In this document: one piece after another, positions 52,268 to 62,277 of the stretch
How the letters are laid out: each line of letters opens with the position of its first letter
How positions within the stretch are numbered: the first letter of the stretch is position 1
From: Bacteroidaceae bacterium
GTDB lineage: Bacteria; Bacteroidota; Bacteroidia; Bacteroidales; Bacteroidaceae
Reading direction: 5' to 3'
Assembly: GCA_024401275.1 (NCBI GenBank)
Contig: JAKSLJ010000005.1
Location: forward strand, 1 to 64,000
Length of the DNA stretch: 64,000 nt
Position numbers and translations under genes: made by a program
The notes under the pieces: model-generated
Databases searched by the model: none
The model's input: the letters and a program-made list of their open reading frames with translations, nothing else
What the model was told of the DNA's origin: nothing

Positions 52268-55200
52268 TTTACCAATACCTTTTTGTTGTTCTTAATATAT
52301 ATTCCACCCTTTGTTGGCTGATCAATCTTGCGTCCGTTGAGGTCGTACCACTGCACCGTTGAGAACTCGCCAGTCTCAGTGTTGAGCTCTGCGATACCCG
52401 TGGTCTCATCGTTAGCATTCACGAAACGCACCTTGATTGTTGCAGGGAGGTCTTCTGTTGCAGCAGCGCGGGCCATGCCCTTGGCGTTGGCTACAAGTTT
52501 GCCCTCTTTAACGAGGTAGCAGCGACCAGGCTTAGCGCTGGCACCGGCTGCAATCTTCACGAACTCGCCCTGTGCCACCTGCACACCGTTCACATCCTTA
52601 CTCTTGCCTGCAAAGCCGTAAGCCTTGCCAATCTCCTCATCGTTGGCAGCCCAGTTCTTTGCATCGTTCAGACCAATGAAGGTCCAGCCTGTCGCTGCGT
52701 CGGTTGTCGTCATATCCGACTGCTCTGGAGTGATAGGGAAGGTGATACTTTGCTCTGATGTGCCGAAGGTGATTCTCGCAGCATGTGTCTTCACCACGTA
52801 TGGTTTGTATGCCTCAACATCGCCTGCAACGTCTTGCAGAGTAGCAATCCACTCACTCTTCTCTTCGTCGTATGTCACGCCCTTGAACTCATAGAATTCG
52901 GCAGTTCCAATCTGACTTGCTGGCACTTTGAATGGCAACATCAGCGTAGCAGGTTTAGCGACTGTGAACGTTCGCTCCAGCTTAACCATATCGGCAGGGT
53001 AGGTTGTCGCCTTAGTGATGAGCATGTTCTTGCCATCCCTGATAGCTGCTGTGTTATCAACGAAATGTATGTAGTCTGGACTTGTGTTAACGAAAAGCCT
53101 GTCCTTAAGGTTTACGTCTGTCACACCATAAATCGTACATCCGCCGTCAACATCTTTGCCACAATTTATGAACATGTTATACTGGTCGTTTCCTGTATTC
53201 TGTATAAAGTCGTCACTTAATGTTAATGATTCAAGGTTTTTGCAAGAACGGAACATCAGAGCATACGAAGACACACTCTTCATGCTTAGTGAGCTGATAT
53301 CAAGAGACTTGAGAGAAGAACAATCAGCAAACATATAGTTCATAGAAGAAACCTTTTCTGTATTCCATCCGGTTAGGTCTATAGCCTGAAGTGAGCTACA
53401 TTCCCAGAACATTGCTTCCATATCAGTAACCTTTTCTGTATTTAGCCCGGTTAAGTCTATGTTTTCCATACGCCAACATCGATAGAACATGCCATAACAA
53501 GTCTGTGCTATAACCTCGCCTTTGAATCTGACATTTATAATTTCGGAATTAACGCCATTGTTAATCCATGGTGCATAATCTTTCCAGGTACCAAGTTCTC
53601 CCGACACACCGTTTATTGGCTCTATAATCAAATCACCGCTTTCATAGACGGACCATTTGCAAGTGCCGCTTGTGCCATGTCTATAATATCCTATCACTTC
53701 AGCTTCTTTACCGCAGAGTGTACATCGCATATCTTCCCATTGGTGTTGAGGACTAACGGTCTTTGTCTTTGTGCTTTGGTAGGTCTTGCCCTCAAAGGTG
53801 ACCGTGGCTGTATATACGCGCACACCACCTGTGGTGCATGTAGGAGCAGGGTCCCATGACTGGACGATGTCATTCTCTTCCACAACTAAAAACTTCTGTT
53901 CTTTGCAGTGCGTACAGCTCATCATTAATGAGGCGCGATAATAGTCTGCCCATGACCACCAATCACTGCCGTCATCTCTCTTTTCGGGCTGAAAGTTGTG
54001 TGGGATATGCGGAATGGTTTTTGTTTCTTTTGCATCGCAACCATCATAGGTGCAGACCCTGCACATCAAGCCGTCTTCATAGCATGTCGCTTCCTTTTCT
54101 ACAATCCAGTCGCCATACGGATGAGGAATGAATGTGGCTGTGTAGGCAGCGCTACCAGCTACTTATATTTCATGTATTCTGTCGGTTGAACCATCGCTCC
54201 ACTTCTGGAAGTGATAGCCAGGCTTAGGAAAAGCACTTAATGTTAAAGACGCCATATAATAAGACGTACGTTTTTGGTAATCTTTAGCAAGGCCTCCATC
54301 TATTAAGACTTGTCCATAGTTGGCATTGTTGGTAAATACTTCGGTTGTGTACTGTCTTCTATCAAAATAGGCTTTATCATAAATGCCAGCTGTTAATGGG
54401 AGAATGCGCGTCTGATCAGTAGAGCCAGACTTCCAATGCGAGAATTCAAATCCAAATTTAGGATTTACAACAGCCTTTAACTGAGTAGGCGTAGTGCTTG
54501 TTGGGTTGATGTAGCTTTGGGTGATGGTGCCACATACTAAATCCTCAAATGTTGCAACAGTCAAGGTGATGGTGATGTCTTTGTTAGATGTCGGAATAGA
54601 TGGGCCATCCGTATTGCAGGCGCGAGTTGCAGTGCCTGAGAGGTAGGTGTTGTTGATGGTGGTAGTAGCGTGGGCACGGATACGGCCTACGATGGCGTTT
54701 ACATAATTGGCGTTGCTGCCGCCATAGGTGAGCGTAGCGCAGCTGTAGCAGTCCTGCACACCGCCGAAGTTATTGCTCTCGTCATTGGTATAGCCCAGTA
54801 TACCGCCCATGACTGGAGTGGAAGCCGTAGTCTTGATAGTTCCCGAGCAGAAGCAGTACTGGATTTTGCCTGAGCAGTTGGCATTGGCAAAACCTACGAT
54901 ACCACCATTACTGTCTTTACTTTCGCCTACATCCAGCGTACCGGTATAGGTACAGCCCAACACGGATGTGGAATTCTCAATATTTCCGGCAATACCGCCA
55001 AGGTGACTCTTGACAGCTGTCATGGTGATGTTCACGCTGCTGACAATATCCTGAATGGTGGAACTGCCCTTGGCATATCCTACCACCGAACCTGTATTGT
55101 CGTAGCCGGAAGAGAGAGTGCCAGCAAGTGTGAAGTTCTTGATGGTAGCACCATTCACACAGCCAAAGAGACCTGCATTAGCCGCTGTGGCTGTGATGCT

Positions 55201-55506
55201 CAATCCCGAGATAGTCTTGCCGTTACCGTCGAATGTACCAGTGTATGCATTGCTACTGGTACCCATCGGTGTCCAGGCACCCGAGAGCGTGATGTTGGTC
55301 ATGAGCTTAGCACAGGCAGCCGTGTTGCGTTTCTCACCATTGGTGCCGTTGACGATGTTGGCAAACTTCTGCAAGTCTGCTTCACTACTGATGGTGTACG
55401 GAGAGTCGGCCGTGCCGTTTCCGCTAAGTGCCCACATCCTCTGCGGGCTCATCGCCATCATGACCACTGCCATGAGTAGCGTGAATAGGAATCGTTGTTT
55501 CATCAT
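52264..55506 (-). pseudogene. Large surface protein (GLUG-like and BspA/DUF285-like repeats) split by an in-frame stop
   Basis: Two frames, 55506-54163 (447 residues) and 54069-52264 (601 residues), lie in the same reading frame. Reading through the TAA at 54163-54165 continues VAGSAAYTATFIPHPYG directly, a normal continuation of the WSDGSTDRIHEI-type repeat. The full product would be about 1080 residues: signal peptide (MMKQRFLFTLLMAVVMMAMS), GLUG-like repeats, Cys-rich region, BspA-type DUF285 repeats (MFYRC, MFWECSSLQAIDL, MFADCSSLKSLDI) and a C-terminal type IX-like tail (WYDLNGRKIDQPTKGGIYIK). It is adhesin-like and probably inactive unless the stop is bypassed or is a sequence error. 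Confidence 0.8.
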
Positions 55507-55533
55507 TTTTTTTGATTCAAGGTATTTTGTTAG

Positions 55534-55680
55534 TTATTTGTTCGGTTGATTTCCGCTCCTTACTTTCCGGTCATGCCGCCTGTCGCTCCAGAGGAGGTAG
55601 CCGAAGATGGCGATGCCGATGAGAGGCGGAAGGATGAGCAGAGGTATCTGCCAGTTCATGAGGGATGTGATCATTTCCAT
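55534..55680 (-). CDS. 48-residue single-pass membrane protein
   Basis: The protein starts MEMITSLMNWQIPLLILPPL, has one membrane helix (about residues 11-30, Pro-rich then GIAIFGYLL) and a basic tail. It lies 27 bp upstream of the surface-protein gene and behind a promoter. No family recognised; similar short proteins often precede Bacteroidales surface operons. Confidence 0.55.
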   Translation of the reverse strand: MEMITSLMNWQIPLLILPPLIGIAIFGYLLWSDRRHDRKVRSGNQPNK

Positions 55681-55715
55681 TGAGATGTAATAATGAGAGG
55701 GTAATAAAGTTGGCG

Positions 55716-55723
55716 CAAAGATA
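55716..55723 (-). promoter_or_regulatory. -7 element of the surface-protein unit
   Basis: The complement reads TATCTTTG, a consensus match 36 bp before the 48-residue gene. The -33 region carries only TTG at 55742-55740. The repeats at 55743 lie directly upstream, consistent with activator-dependent initiation. Confidence 0.6.
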
Positions 55724-55742
55724 CAAAAAAAGAACCTAACAA

Positions 55743-55810
55743 GGTGTTAGATTCCTATACTTGGTGTTAGATTTCTATCATTTAGGTGTTAGATTCGTAA
55801 CAAATCTAAC
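55743..55810. promoter_or_regulatory. Candidate operator: three direct repeats and a palindrome
   Basis: GGTGTTAGATT occurs at 55743, 55763 and 55785 (spacing 20 and 22 bp, about two helical turns). The last one forms part of GTTAGATT-6 nt-AATCTAAC (55788-55810), a perfect palindrome. The AraC-type regulator gene lies just beyond, making it the likely binder. Confidence 0.6.
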
Positions 55811-55902
55811 AGTTTGCTGGGTTTGTTTTGATGATGGGCAAGAGATATGGGGATTAACAAAACCAATAGGGGATTATATCGTTTTTGTTTATTATTCACT
55901 GA

Positions 55903-57036
55903 TTATGTTTGCGTATGGGCTTCGCGCCAGTCGTTGGTGGTGAGGCCTGTCGATTCCTTGAACTTCACCTGCAGATGGCTGCGGGAGAAGCCGCATGCCT
56001 CGGCAATGGTTTCGTTGGAATATTCCGGATGGGCAATGATGAGCTGCTTGGCTTCCTCCAGGCGCAGGTCGGAGAGCCAGACGCGGAAGGTCTTTCCCTC
56101 CACCTCGCGGAGATATTGCACGAGCAGTCGCTTGGAAATGTTCAGTCGTGCGGCGAGCAAGGAGCTGTTGAGGTTCGCCGCACCGTAGCCCTGCTGCGCC
56201 TTCCAGTCGGCGATGAGAGTGCTGATGCTCTCTTTCTGATCGTTGGTCAGCGAAGGCTTCACCTCTTCCACAACAGTCTCCTTGCCAGCCTCAGTCACTT
56301 CGTCCATCTCTGTGCTGATAATCTGGTTCACGCTGCCTATGTTGAAGCCAAGGGCAATGAAGCTGACCACGAAGAAGAGCATGGCGATTAGGGTCATCGT
56401 GCCAACAAAGAGTAGCATAGGAGTGAAGTATATGCCTATAGCCATGAGTAGCGCAGTGGCATAAAGTATTCGGCTGCTTGTTTTGAGAAACAGGTTGTAC
56501 TGCACCTGCAGCTGATCAGACTCGTCGTCCGCCAGCTTGCGCATACGGTTGATTTCGTTTGTAGGATAGACAAAGCAGAACAGGATGCTCAGGAAGAAAC
56601 ACGCTCCCATGGCATAGAGTGCTGCCGGCATGTGGAGACTGCCGTAATGGACATATCCCACGATGAAGCAGGCTGCGATGAACAGCAGGGAAGCGGAGGT
56701 TACGACTATGTAGCGACGCTGGAACGAGCGGCGGCCGGCAAGTCGGATGAAGGAATAGGAAAAGACATAGATGGCGGGGGCGTAGAAGAGCATGTTTATC
56801 AATGCTCCCACATCAGCTCCCTGGGCACGGAAGCCGAAGACTATCTGAAGCACGTAGTGCAAGGCGAGAAGGAGCAGCGCAGCCATGATAAGCCATCGCA
56901 TCTGCTCGTATTCGCGACTGGTGTCAAGCTGGTGAAACCACGAGAAGAACAGAATAAGCGCCAGTCCTAATGTCATTGTGAGCGAACTGGCCTGCAGAAT
57001 GATGAGTATGATGTTGTGGTCGAGCATAGTGTCCAC
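55903..57036 (-). CDS. Membrane-embedded AraC-family regulator
   Basis: 377 residues. About seven hydrophobic segments fill residues 8-245, followed by a linker and an AraC-type double helix-turn-helix (about 285-377, with LAARLNISKRLLVQYLREVEG and IAEACGFSRSHLQVKFKEST, in two parts here). This is a sensor with a membrane domain that binds DNA directly. It probably controls the neighbouring surface-protein unit through the repeats at 55743-55810. Confidence 0.85.
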   Translation of the reverse strand: MDTMLDHNIILIILQASSLTMTLGLALILFFSWFHQLDTSREYEQMRWLIMAALLLLALHYVLQIVFGFRAQGADVGALINMLFYAPAIYVFSYSFIRLAGRRSFQRRYIVVTSASLLFIAACFIVGYVHYGSLHMPAALYAMGACFFLSILFCFVYPTNEINRMRKLADDESDQLQVQYNLFLKTSSRILYATALLMAIGIYFTPMLLFVGTMTLIAMLFFVVSFIALGFNIGSVNQIISTEMDEVTEAGKETVVEEVKPSLTNDQKESISTLIADWKAQQGYGAANLNSSLLAARLNISKRLLVQYLREVEGKTFRVWLSDLRLEEAKQLIIAHPEYSNETIAEACGFSRSHLQVKFKESTGLTTNDWREAHTQT

Positions 57037-57149
57037 AGTATATAGTTTCCACGATTTATTGTGTAAAGGAGCAAGAAAATACGGAAAAAGTGAAATAATC
57101 GTATTTTAAACAACGATTATTGCAAAAATAGTGTCTGTTTTGTTGCTGT

Positions 57150-58055
57150 CTAAATCCGGATTTCCTGGTTTTCGTTCGTGAGATAGGTCTCAGGGAATAC
57201 TGCTTTGGCTTCCTTCAGAAGGATGTCTTCGTCGTTGTATCTCTGCGAATAATGGCCTATATAAAGTCGTTCCACATCAGCATCACGAGCCACTTTTGCC
57301 GCCTCTTCCGCAGTAGAATGATAGTATTTTGCTGCCTGATCCTGGCGGTCATTGGCATAGGTTGCTTCGTGATAGAGAACATCCACTTCCTCCAGCTGCT
57401 TATACAGTTCCGGAATGTACTTCGTATCGGAGCAATAAGCATAAGTCCTCGGCTTCTTCGCTGGTGTTGTCAGTCGGGTGTAAGGCACCACCTCACCGTC
57501 TTCTGCCACGAAGTCAAGACCATGTTTTATGTCGTTTATCTTATAGTTCGGCACTTTATAGAAGTCAATCATCTCGCGCTTGATATGCGGAAGTTTCTGC
57601 TTTTCGCTGAAGATGAAGCCAGAACAAGGCATACGATGATTCAGCGGCAATGACTTTACCGTAACCTTTTCGTCCTCGAAAATCACCTGCTTCCGTGTTG
57701 TATCAACGGCATGGAAGATCACTTCATAACCCATGTCGCGACAGAACAACTTGATTTGGAGATTCAGGAAATCCTCAAGTTCTTTCGGAGCAAAGACATG
57801 AAGCGGCTTATCGCGATCTAGGAGATTGAAGGAAGAAATCAAGCCGATGAGACCGAAGACATGGTCGCCATGGATATGCGTGATAAAGATTGCTGCTATC
57901 CGAGAAAAGGCAAGCTTGGAGCGACGAAGCCACACCTGCGTGCCTTCGCCACAATCTATAAGGTAGAGATGGCCGTCAACTTCCACCACTTGCGCAGCAT
58001 TGTTATGGTGCATGGTTGGCAGAGCAGAGCCACATCCTATTACAGTTACTTTCAT
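57150..58055 (-). CDS. rnz: Ribonuclease Z
   Basis: 301 residues. Metal ligands lie in FITHIHGDHVFGL (His60, His62, Asp64, His65), then CSDT and the late HYSQRY. This is the tRNase Z metallo-beta-lactamase fold, which trims 3' ends of tRNA precursors. It starts 7 bp after the lipoprotein stop, so they are co-transcribed. A decayed copy of its 3' end lies at 51780. Confidence 0.95.
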   Translation of the reverse strand: MKVTVIGCGSALPTMHHNNAAQVVEVDGHLYLIDCGEGTQVWLRRSKLAFSRIAAIFITHIHGDHVFGLIGLISSFNLLDRDKPLHVFAPKELEDFLNLQIKLFCRDMGYEVIFHAVDTTRKQVIFEDEKVTVKSLPLNHRMPCSGFIFSEKQKLPHIKREMIDFYKVPNYKINDIKHGLDFVAEDGEVVPYTRLTTPAKKPRTYAYCSDTKYIPELYKQLEEVDVLYHEATYANDRQDQAAKYYHSTAEEAAKVARDADVERLYIGHYSQRYNDEDILLKEAKAVFPETYLTNENQEIRI

Positions 58056-58062
58056 CAGTACT

Positions 58063-58590
58063 TTATTTCTGTCTTATAAAGTCCAGAATACCCTCCTTAT
58101 ACTCCAGCGTAAGAGTGTCAGGAAGCAGATTATAAACATCAAAAGTATCACCTTCTGCAACGATATGACCATTCATTATCCAACTGCCATCCTCGTTGAG
58201 GTTCAAGGTCTTACCAGCTCCTTCATTAGCCCAAACGCCCATAAGTGTGCTGAGGTTTATAACCTTCTTTGCTATGTAATCCCACTCTCCGTCAACATCC
58301 TTCTCGCCGACTACTGCATAACGGCTACCGGCAACGATGTCGCCTACAATGATTCTTGAATATTCAAGAGTGTCATCAGGCAGATAGATGCGAACAGTAT
58401 CGCCAGCAGAATCTGCCGAAGCCACGGAAAGTTCTAGGGTGTGATTGGCAGCATCAAGGTATTCTCCGTAAATGGTAGAATCTTCAATTGTTATTTCCTT
58501 ATTGGTATCTGGCAGCAATGCCGTTTTCTTCTCCTGGCTACATCCACATACAAGAGCGAAGAGAACTGCCACAAAAACGAGTTTTTTCAT
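58063..58590 (-). CDS. Lipoprotein of unknown function
   Basis: 175 residues with a lipobox (VCGC, Cys17). The mature part is beta-rich with two lipocalin-like halves; MGVWANEGAGKTLNLNEDGSW resembles the opening strand of the second. Probably an outer-membrane-anchored periplasmic protein. Operon partner of rnz. Confidence 0.75.
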   Translation of the reverse strand: MKKLVFVAVLFALVCGCSQEKKTALLPDTNKEITIEDSTIYGEYLDAANHTLELSVASADSAGDTVRIYLPDDTLEYSRIIVGDIVAGSRYAVVGEKDVDGEWDYIAKKVINLSTLMGVWANEGAGKTLNLNEDGSWIMNGHIVAEGDTFDVYNLLPDTLTLEYKEGILDFIRQK

Positions 58591-58616
58591 TGTACTATTA
58601 TTTTAAGTTACGGTTG

Positions 58617-58647
58617 CAAAGTTACAAAGAAGAAATGTACTGACAAA
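58617..58647 (-). promoter_or_regulatory. Promoter of the lipoprotein-rnz operon
   Basis: The complement has TTTG (58647-58644), 19 bp, then TAACTTTG (58624-58617). Confidence 0.78.
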
Positions 58648-58689
58648 GAAATTCTGCAAAAACTTTCGTTTTCTTCAATCAATTAACAC

Positions 58690-58718
58690 AAAAAGAACTC
58701 CAAGCATGCGCCTGGAGT
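58690..58718 (-). terminator. Terminator of the upstream barrel/lipoprotein operon
   Basis: ACTCCA (58697-58702) pairs with TGGAGT (58713-58718), loop AGCATGCGCC, followed on the - strand by TTCTTTTTG. It is 50 bp after the 94-residue gene. Confidence 0.75.
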
Positions 58719-58767
58719 CCAAAAAAATGATAAAAACTTAACAAATAAATTATTTATTTACATAATG

Positions 58768-59052
58768 TCAACTCAGCGAAACGCCGATTACTATTGTGGC
58801 CATCATTATAACTATGATCAACAAGTAGAACAATTCAAGCCAAAACTTCTTGATGACAGCCTTAATGCTTCGAGCTATGATGATTTCACGGATTATGGAA
58901 TATATTCCACATGCTATAAACACAGGTGAAGAAATCAAAAGAAGGCTGTAAAATACACTTGAATCTGTTAGTTTATATCCGATGAAGCTTATTGCGCCAA
59001 CCCACATGGAAGCGTTACTTAATCGGAGAATCCATTTGTGTATCTGTTTCAT
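58768..59052 (-). CDS. Small membrane protein of unknown function
   Basis: 94 residues with three likely membrane helices (about 13-30, 33-53 and 70-92). No family recognised. It begins 5 bp after the DUF2807 gene and ends the operon. Confidence 0.65.
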   Translation of the reverse strand: MKQIHKWILRLSNASMWVGAISFIGYKLTDSSVFYSLLLISSPVFIACGIYSIIREIIIARSIKAVIKKFWLELFYLLIIVIMMATIVIGVSLS

Positions 59053-59057
59053 AGTTT

Positions 59058-59816
59058 TTACTTGTTTACAGCGTTCTCAACCTTCTTTGCATTCTTGTTG
59101 GCTACGTTGAGTTTGTCGATGTTGATGTCGCCTGCACCGTTGAGGTTGCAGATGAAGTCCTTGCAATGGCCAGAAGCTACGAGTTCGCTTGCTCCGCTGA
59201 GTTCAGACTTGATGGTATCTGCCGTGATTCTTTCCAGTTTGATGTCGCCCGCACCTGCTGTGCTCAGATTCAGATTGTGCATAAGAACAGACTTCACGCT
59301 GATGTCTCCAGCGCCAGATGTAGCAATTGAAATATCGCTGAAGCTTGAGCTCTTGATGTCAATATCGGCAGCTCCGGCAGTAGTGATGTCAAGATTGGCT
59401 GACTGCTGGAAATTTTCCGCATTGATATCGGATGCACCGGCAGTAAAGATGGACTTGATGGCAGGAACGGAGATGCTGTAAGAGCCACGGCTGAAGCGAT
59501 CTTCCTTGCTTGAAATGTAGAGAGTATCGCCGCTGACCTTGAGGATTGCGTTGTCGGCATACACTTTTCTGCCATTGAAGTTGATGGCGTTGTCGCCCTG
59601 TACGAGGTTTATGTCATAGCCACCTTCTGTGTGAATGTGAGAGAAAGTGCCTTTGAAAGCCATCTTCTTTTCTATGGTAACAGTGTCAGCAGGAGCCACA
59701 TTTGAAAGATCCTCTTTTTCTGTAACTGTATGAATGAGGAAGTTTGTAAACTTTGAGCATGAGGTGAATGCAGAAAGAGCGAGGATTGCGAGGGGGAGGA
59801 GGAGGGATTTGTTCAT
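59058..59816 (-). CDS. DUF2807 (head-GIN) lipoprotein
   Basis: 252 residues with a lipobox ending at Cys20 (AFTSC). The mature part is a right-handed beta-helix-like repeat domain rich in GASDI, GAADIDI, GAGDIS and GAGDIKL repeats, the signature of DUF2807/GIN-domain proteins. Probably an outer-membrane or periplasmic protein of unknown role. It lies between the barrel gene and the small membrane protein. Confidence 0.88.
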   Translation of the reverse strand: MNKSLLLPLAILALSAFTSCSKFTNFLIHTVTEKEDLSNVAPADTVTIEKKMAFKGTFSHIHTEGGYDINLVQGDNAINFNGRKVYADNAILKVSGDTLYISSKEDRFSRGSYSISVPAIKSIFTAGASDINAENFQQSANLDITTAGAADIDIKSSSFSDISIATSGAGDISVKSVLMHNLNLSTAGAGDIKLERITADTIKSELSGASELVASGHCKDFICNLNGAGDINIDKLNVANKNAKKVENAVNK

Positions 59817-59831
59817 AGTTGTTTGTTTTTT

Positions 59832-59858
59832 GGCGGCGCCGAACTCGGCGCCGAGTTT
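59832..59858. repeat. GC-rich hairpin upstream of the DUF2807 gene
   Basis: GGCGGCGCCGAACTCGGCGC CGAG forms a long stem (CTCGGCGCC/GGCGCCGA type) 15 bp before the start codon. It is another start-codon-proximal hairpin in this genome. Confidence 0.6.
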
Positions 59859-59881
59859 ATTTATTGCTTGTGGGTTGGGCT

Positions 59882-62152
59882 TTACTGTTGGTTGCTTTGA
59901 GCTTTGCTTATACCGCCAATCTGGTCATCGTTGTCAATCTTCTTGGCAGTCTTCTTTACTGAAGTGCGGAGTGAGCCGAAGCGGTATGAGAGGGAAAGTT
60001 CGACTCGGCTGTTGTGGTTCATGTAGGCATTAGCCCAACCGCGGGAGTCGCCTTGAACGGTTTCTGTGTTCTGGACAAGCTTCTTGTGGAGCGTACCTTG
60101 AAGAGCTACGGAGAGACGGTTTTCCTTGAGGAAGTCGCGACGAAGAGCTACTGAGCCTCCTGCGAAAGGAACCTTTGAGATTTCGTAAAGCGAATTGGCG
60201 CCGCCGTTAGTAAGCCATCCGGATGCTTCGGCAGTGAGTTTCCAAGGGAGTCGCTGACGTATCTGTGTCCATGCGTTGTAACCCCAGCGAGAGTTGCTGA
60301 GCGATAGAGACTTATGCTTGAACTGCTGCCATGAAGCACTGAGGTTTGCCATGATGCTCGTGGTGTTTGTAGCCTGCCACTGAACATAGAGCGAAGGACC
60401 TGCTGAGAGATGCTTTATGTTGTTGGCGAAGGTCATGTTCATCACGTCGATGACATTTCCTTCATATTCCAGTTGCTCTGCGAAACGCTCGTCTCCGATC
60501 TCGCCATTAGCCCAAGTGAGGTTGATGTTCGGCATGAACGTAAGCTTGTGAGTAGTAAGCTGATAAGAGAGGGTTGCCGAGTTGCTTCCTGCGCTTTTGA
60601 GGTTCGGATTGCCGTAGCTTTTCTGTGTGATACGGTTCTCGACGTAAGGATTCAGGAAACTGATGCCAGGACGCTGGATGCGACGAGAGTAATTGAACTT
60701 CAGCATGGAAAAATCCGTAAGGCGATAGCTTGCGCCGAAGGTTGGAACGAAGTCGTTGAGATCGGCAGAGAAATCGTTCTTTGATTCCTTCCTGTCCTCG
60801 CTCTTTAGGTGAGAATACTCATAGCGAAGACCGGCACGGAAGCCCCATTTCTGGAAGTTGTAGCGATACTCAGCATAGAGAGCCGCAATGTTTGTGGTGT
60901 GGCGGAAATCAGTAGCCTGCTGACCGAGGAAAGGAGCAAACTCAGGACTGACATTATAGTACGTCATCTTGGAGTCGGAGTCGTTGTTGCGGAGAATATA
61001 CTTTGCGCCGATATCCAGCGTATGACCTTTCCAAAGAGGGCGTGTCCAGTCGGCTTCGAAGGTGTGCTCGATGAAGTTGAGTTGTTCGTCCTTGTCGTAA
61101 GCATCAAACATCTGGACAGTCTGCAGAGAGTCGTAGGCAGCAATGTTGTCCACGCGGTGATGATCGGTTGTGGCGATGCGATATGCGAGGTTGAGCATTT
61201 CGCCCTGACGCTTCGTGGTATGCTGATAGTTGAGCGAACCGTTTACGTCCCAATAAGAGAAGTTCGGCAGAGAGAAGACGGAGCGCTGCGCCATAATCTT
61301 TTTGCCGTTCCTGTCCCACTGCCATACCTTGGAACCACCGTCAACATTCACGTTGTAGGTATAGCCACCAAACTCAGCTGTGATGAGGTCGTGAAGACCA
61401 AGGTCGAGCGAGCTTTCGAAATTGAAGTAGTGGACATTGACCGGATTCTTCTGGAAAGTCTCGTTGCGGGATTTGTTTCCGGTGAGAAGAGAATTGCTTT
61501 CTAACTCGTAGGTGATGTCGTTCTCCTTTTCCGACTGACGCTGATAGCCATAGACAAGAGACGCTGCAAACTTTCCTGTCTGACCGGAAAGCCAGATGTT
61601 GCCCGATGGCCATTCGCTGGTTGTTCTCTGCTTTACGCTGACAGAGCCCATGAGTCCGCTGGTGCTTACGCTTTTGTCGGTAACGATGTTGAGGATTGCA
61701 CCGATGCCTTCTGCGTCGTATTTTGCGCCAGGCTCTGTGATGACTTCTATCTTCTTGATGCTTGAAGCGGGAATGGCAGCGAGGACATCCTTTGAGTTTG
61801 TCTGCATGGTCTTGTTAGGCTTGCCATTCTTGAAGATTACGAAGTTTGTAGAGCCGTTGACCTTCACAGTTCCATCTGCTTCAACGGAGACCATCGGTAC
61901 CTTGCGAAGCATTTGCAGAATAGTGCTTGTCTTGCTTTCTTCATCAGCTTTCACATCGTAAGATACGCGATCCACCTGGTTGGAGATAAGCTTACGCTGC
62001 GACTGCACTACGACTTCGTTCATGTTGTAGCTGCGTTCTATGGAGTCTATACGCAGAGAGTCTGCATGAGAGAGTGTCACTTTCTGTGCATTGGCAGATA
62101 CGGAAAAGGCAAAGAGGAGTCCGATTGCTATGGTGGTAGCTATTGATTTCAT
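59882..62152 (-). CDS. TonB-dependent outer-membrane beta-barrel protein
   Basis: 756 residues from the ATG at 62152. Signal peptide (LLFAFSVSANAQ), a reduced plug (STILQMLRKVPMVSVEADGT, IKKIEVITEPGAKYDAEG, GAILNIVTD) and a long barrel. This is the OMP_b-brl_3 group of plug-barrel proteins in Bacteroidales. There is no carboxypeptidase-like domain. It may work with the DUF2807 lipoprotein downstream, which is an inference from their linkage. Confidence 0.88.
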   Translation of the reverse strand: MKSIATTIAIGLLFAFSVSANAQKVTLSHADSLRIDSIERSYNMNEVVVQSQRKLISNQVDRVSYDVKADEESKTSTILQMLRKVPMVSVEADGTVKVNGSTNFVIFKNGKPNKTMQTNSKDVLAAIPASSIKKIEVITEPGAKYDAEGIGAILNIVTDKSVSTSGLMGSVSVKQRTTSEWPSGNIWLSGQTGKFAASLVYGYQRQSEKENDITYELESNSLLTGNKSRNETFQKNPVNVHYFNFESSLDLGLHDLITAEFGGYTYNVNVDGGSKVWQWDRNGKKIMAQRSVFSLPNFSYWDVNGSLNYQHTTKRQGEMLNLAYRIATTDHHRVDNIAAYDSLQTVQMFDAYDKDEQLNFIEHTFEADWTRPLWKGHTLDIGAKYILRNNDSDSKMTYYNVSPEFAPFLGQQATDFRHTTNIAALYAEYRYNFQKWGFRAGLRYEYSHLKSEDRKESKNDFSADLNDFVPTFGASYRLTDFSMLKFNYSRRIQRPGISFLNPYVENRITQKSYGNPNLKSAGSNSATLSYQLTTHKLTFMPNINLTWANGEIGDERFAEQLEYEGNVIDVMNMTFANNIKHLSAGPSLYVQWQATNTTSIMANLSASWQQFKHKSLSLSNSRWGYNAWTQIRQRLPWKLTAEASGWLTNGGANSLYEISKVPFAGGSVALRRDFLKENRLSVALQGTLHKKLVQNTETVQGDSRGWANAYMNHNSRVELSLSYRFGSLRTSVKKTAKKIDNDDQIGGISKAQSNQQ

Positions 62153-62174
62153 ATAATAATAGAGGGATTGGAGC

Positions 62175-62228
62175 ACCGCAGAAAACTGCGGTGGATAATC
62201 TTTTCTTGTCGCAGAAAACTGCAGTGAA
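62175..62228 (-). repeat. Two related hairpins before the barrel gene
   Basis: ACCGCAGAAAACTGCGGT (62175-62192, perfect stem with AAAA loop) and TCGCAGAAAACTGCAGTGA (62210-62228) are direct repeats, each followed by (G)ATAATCTT. They sit about 20 bp upstream of the start codon. Confidence 0.65.
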
Positions 62229-62277
62229 TAATCTTTATTGTTGGTTTGTAATGTTTGACGCAGCGATTGCCTTTTTG

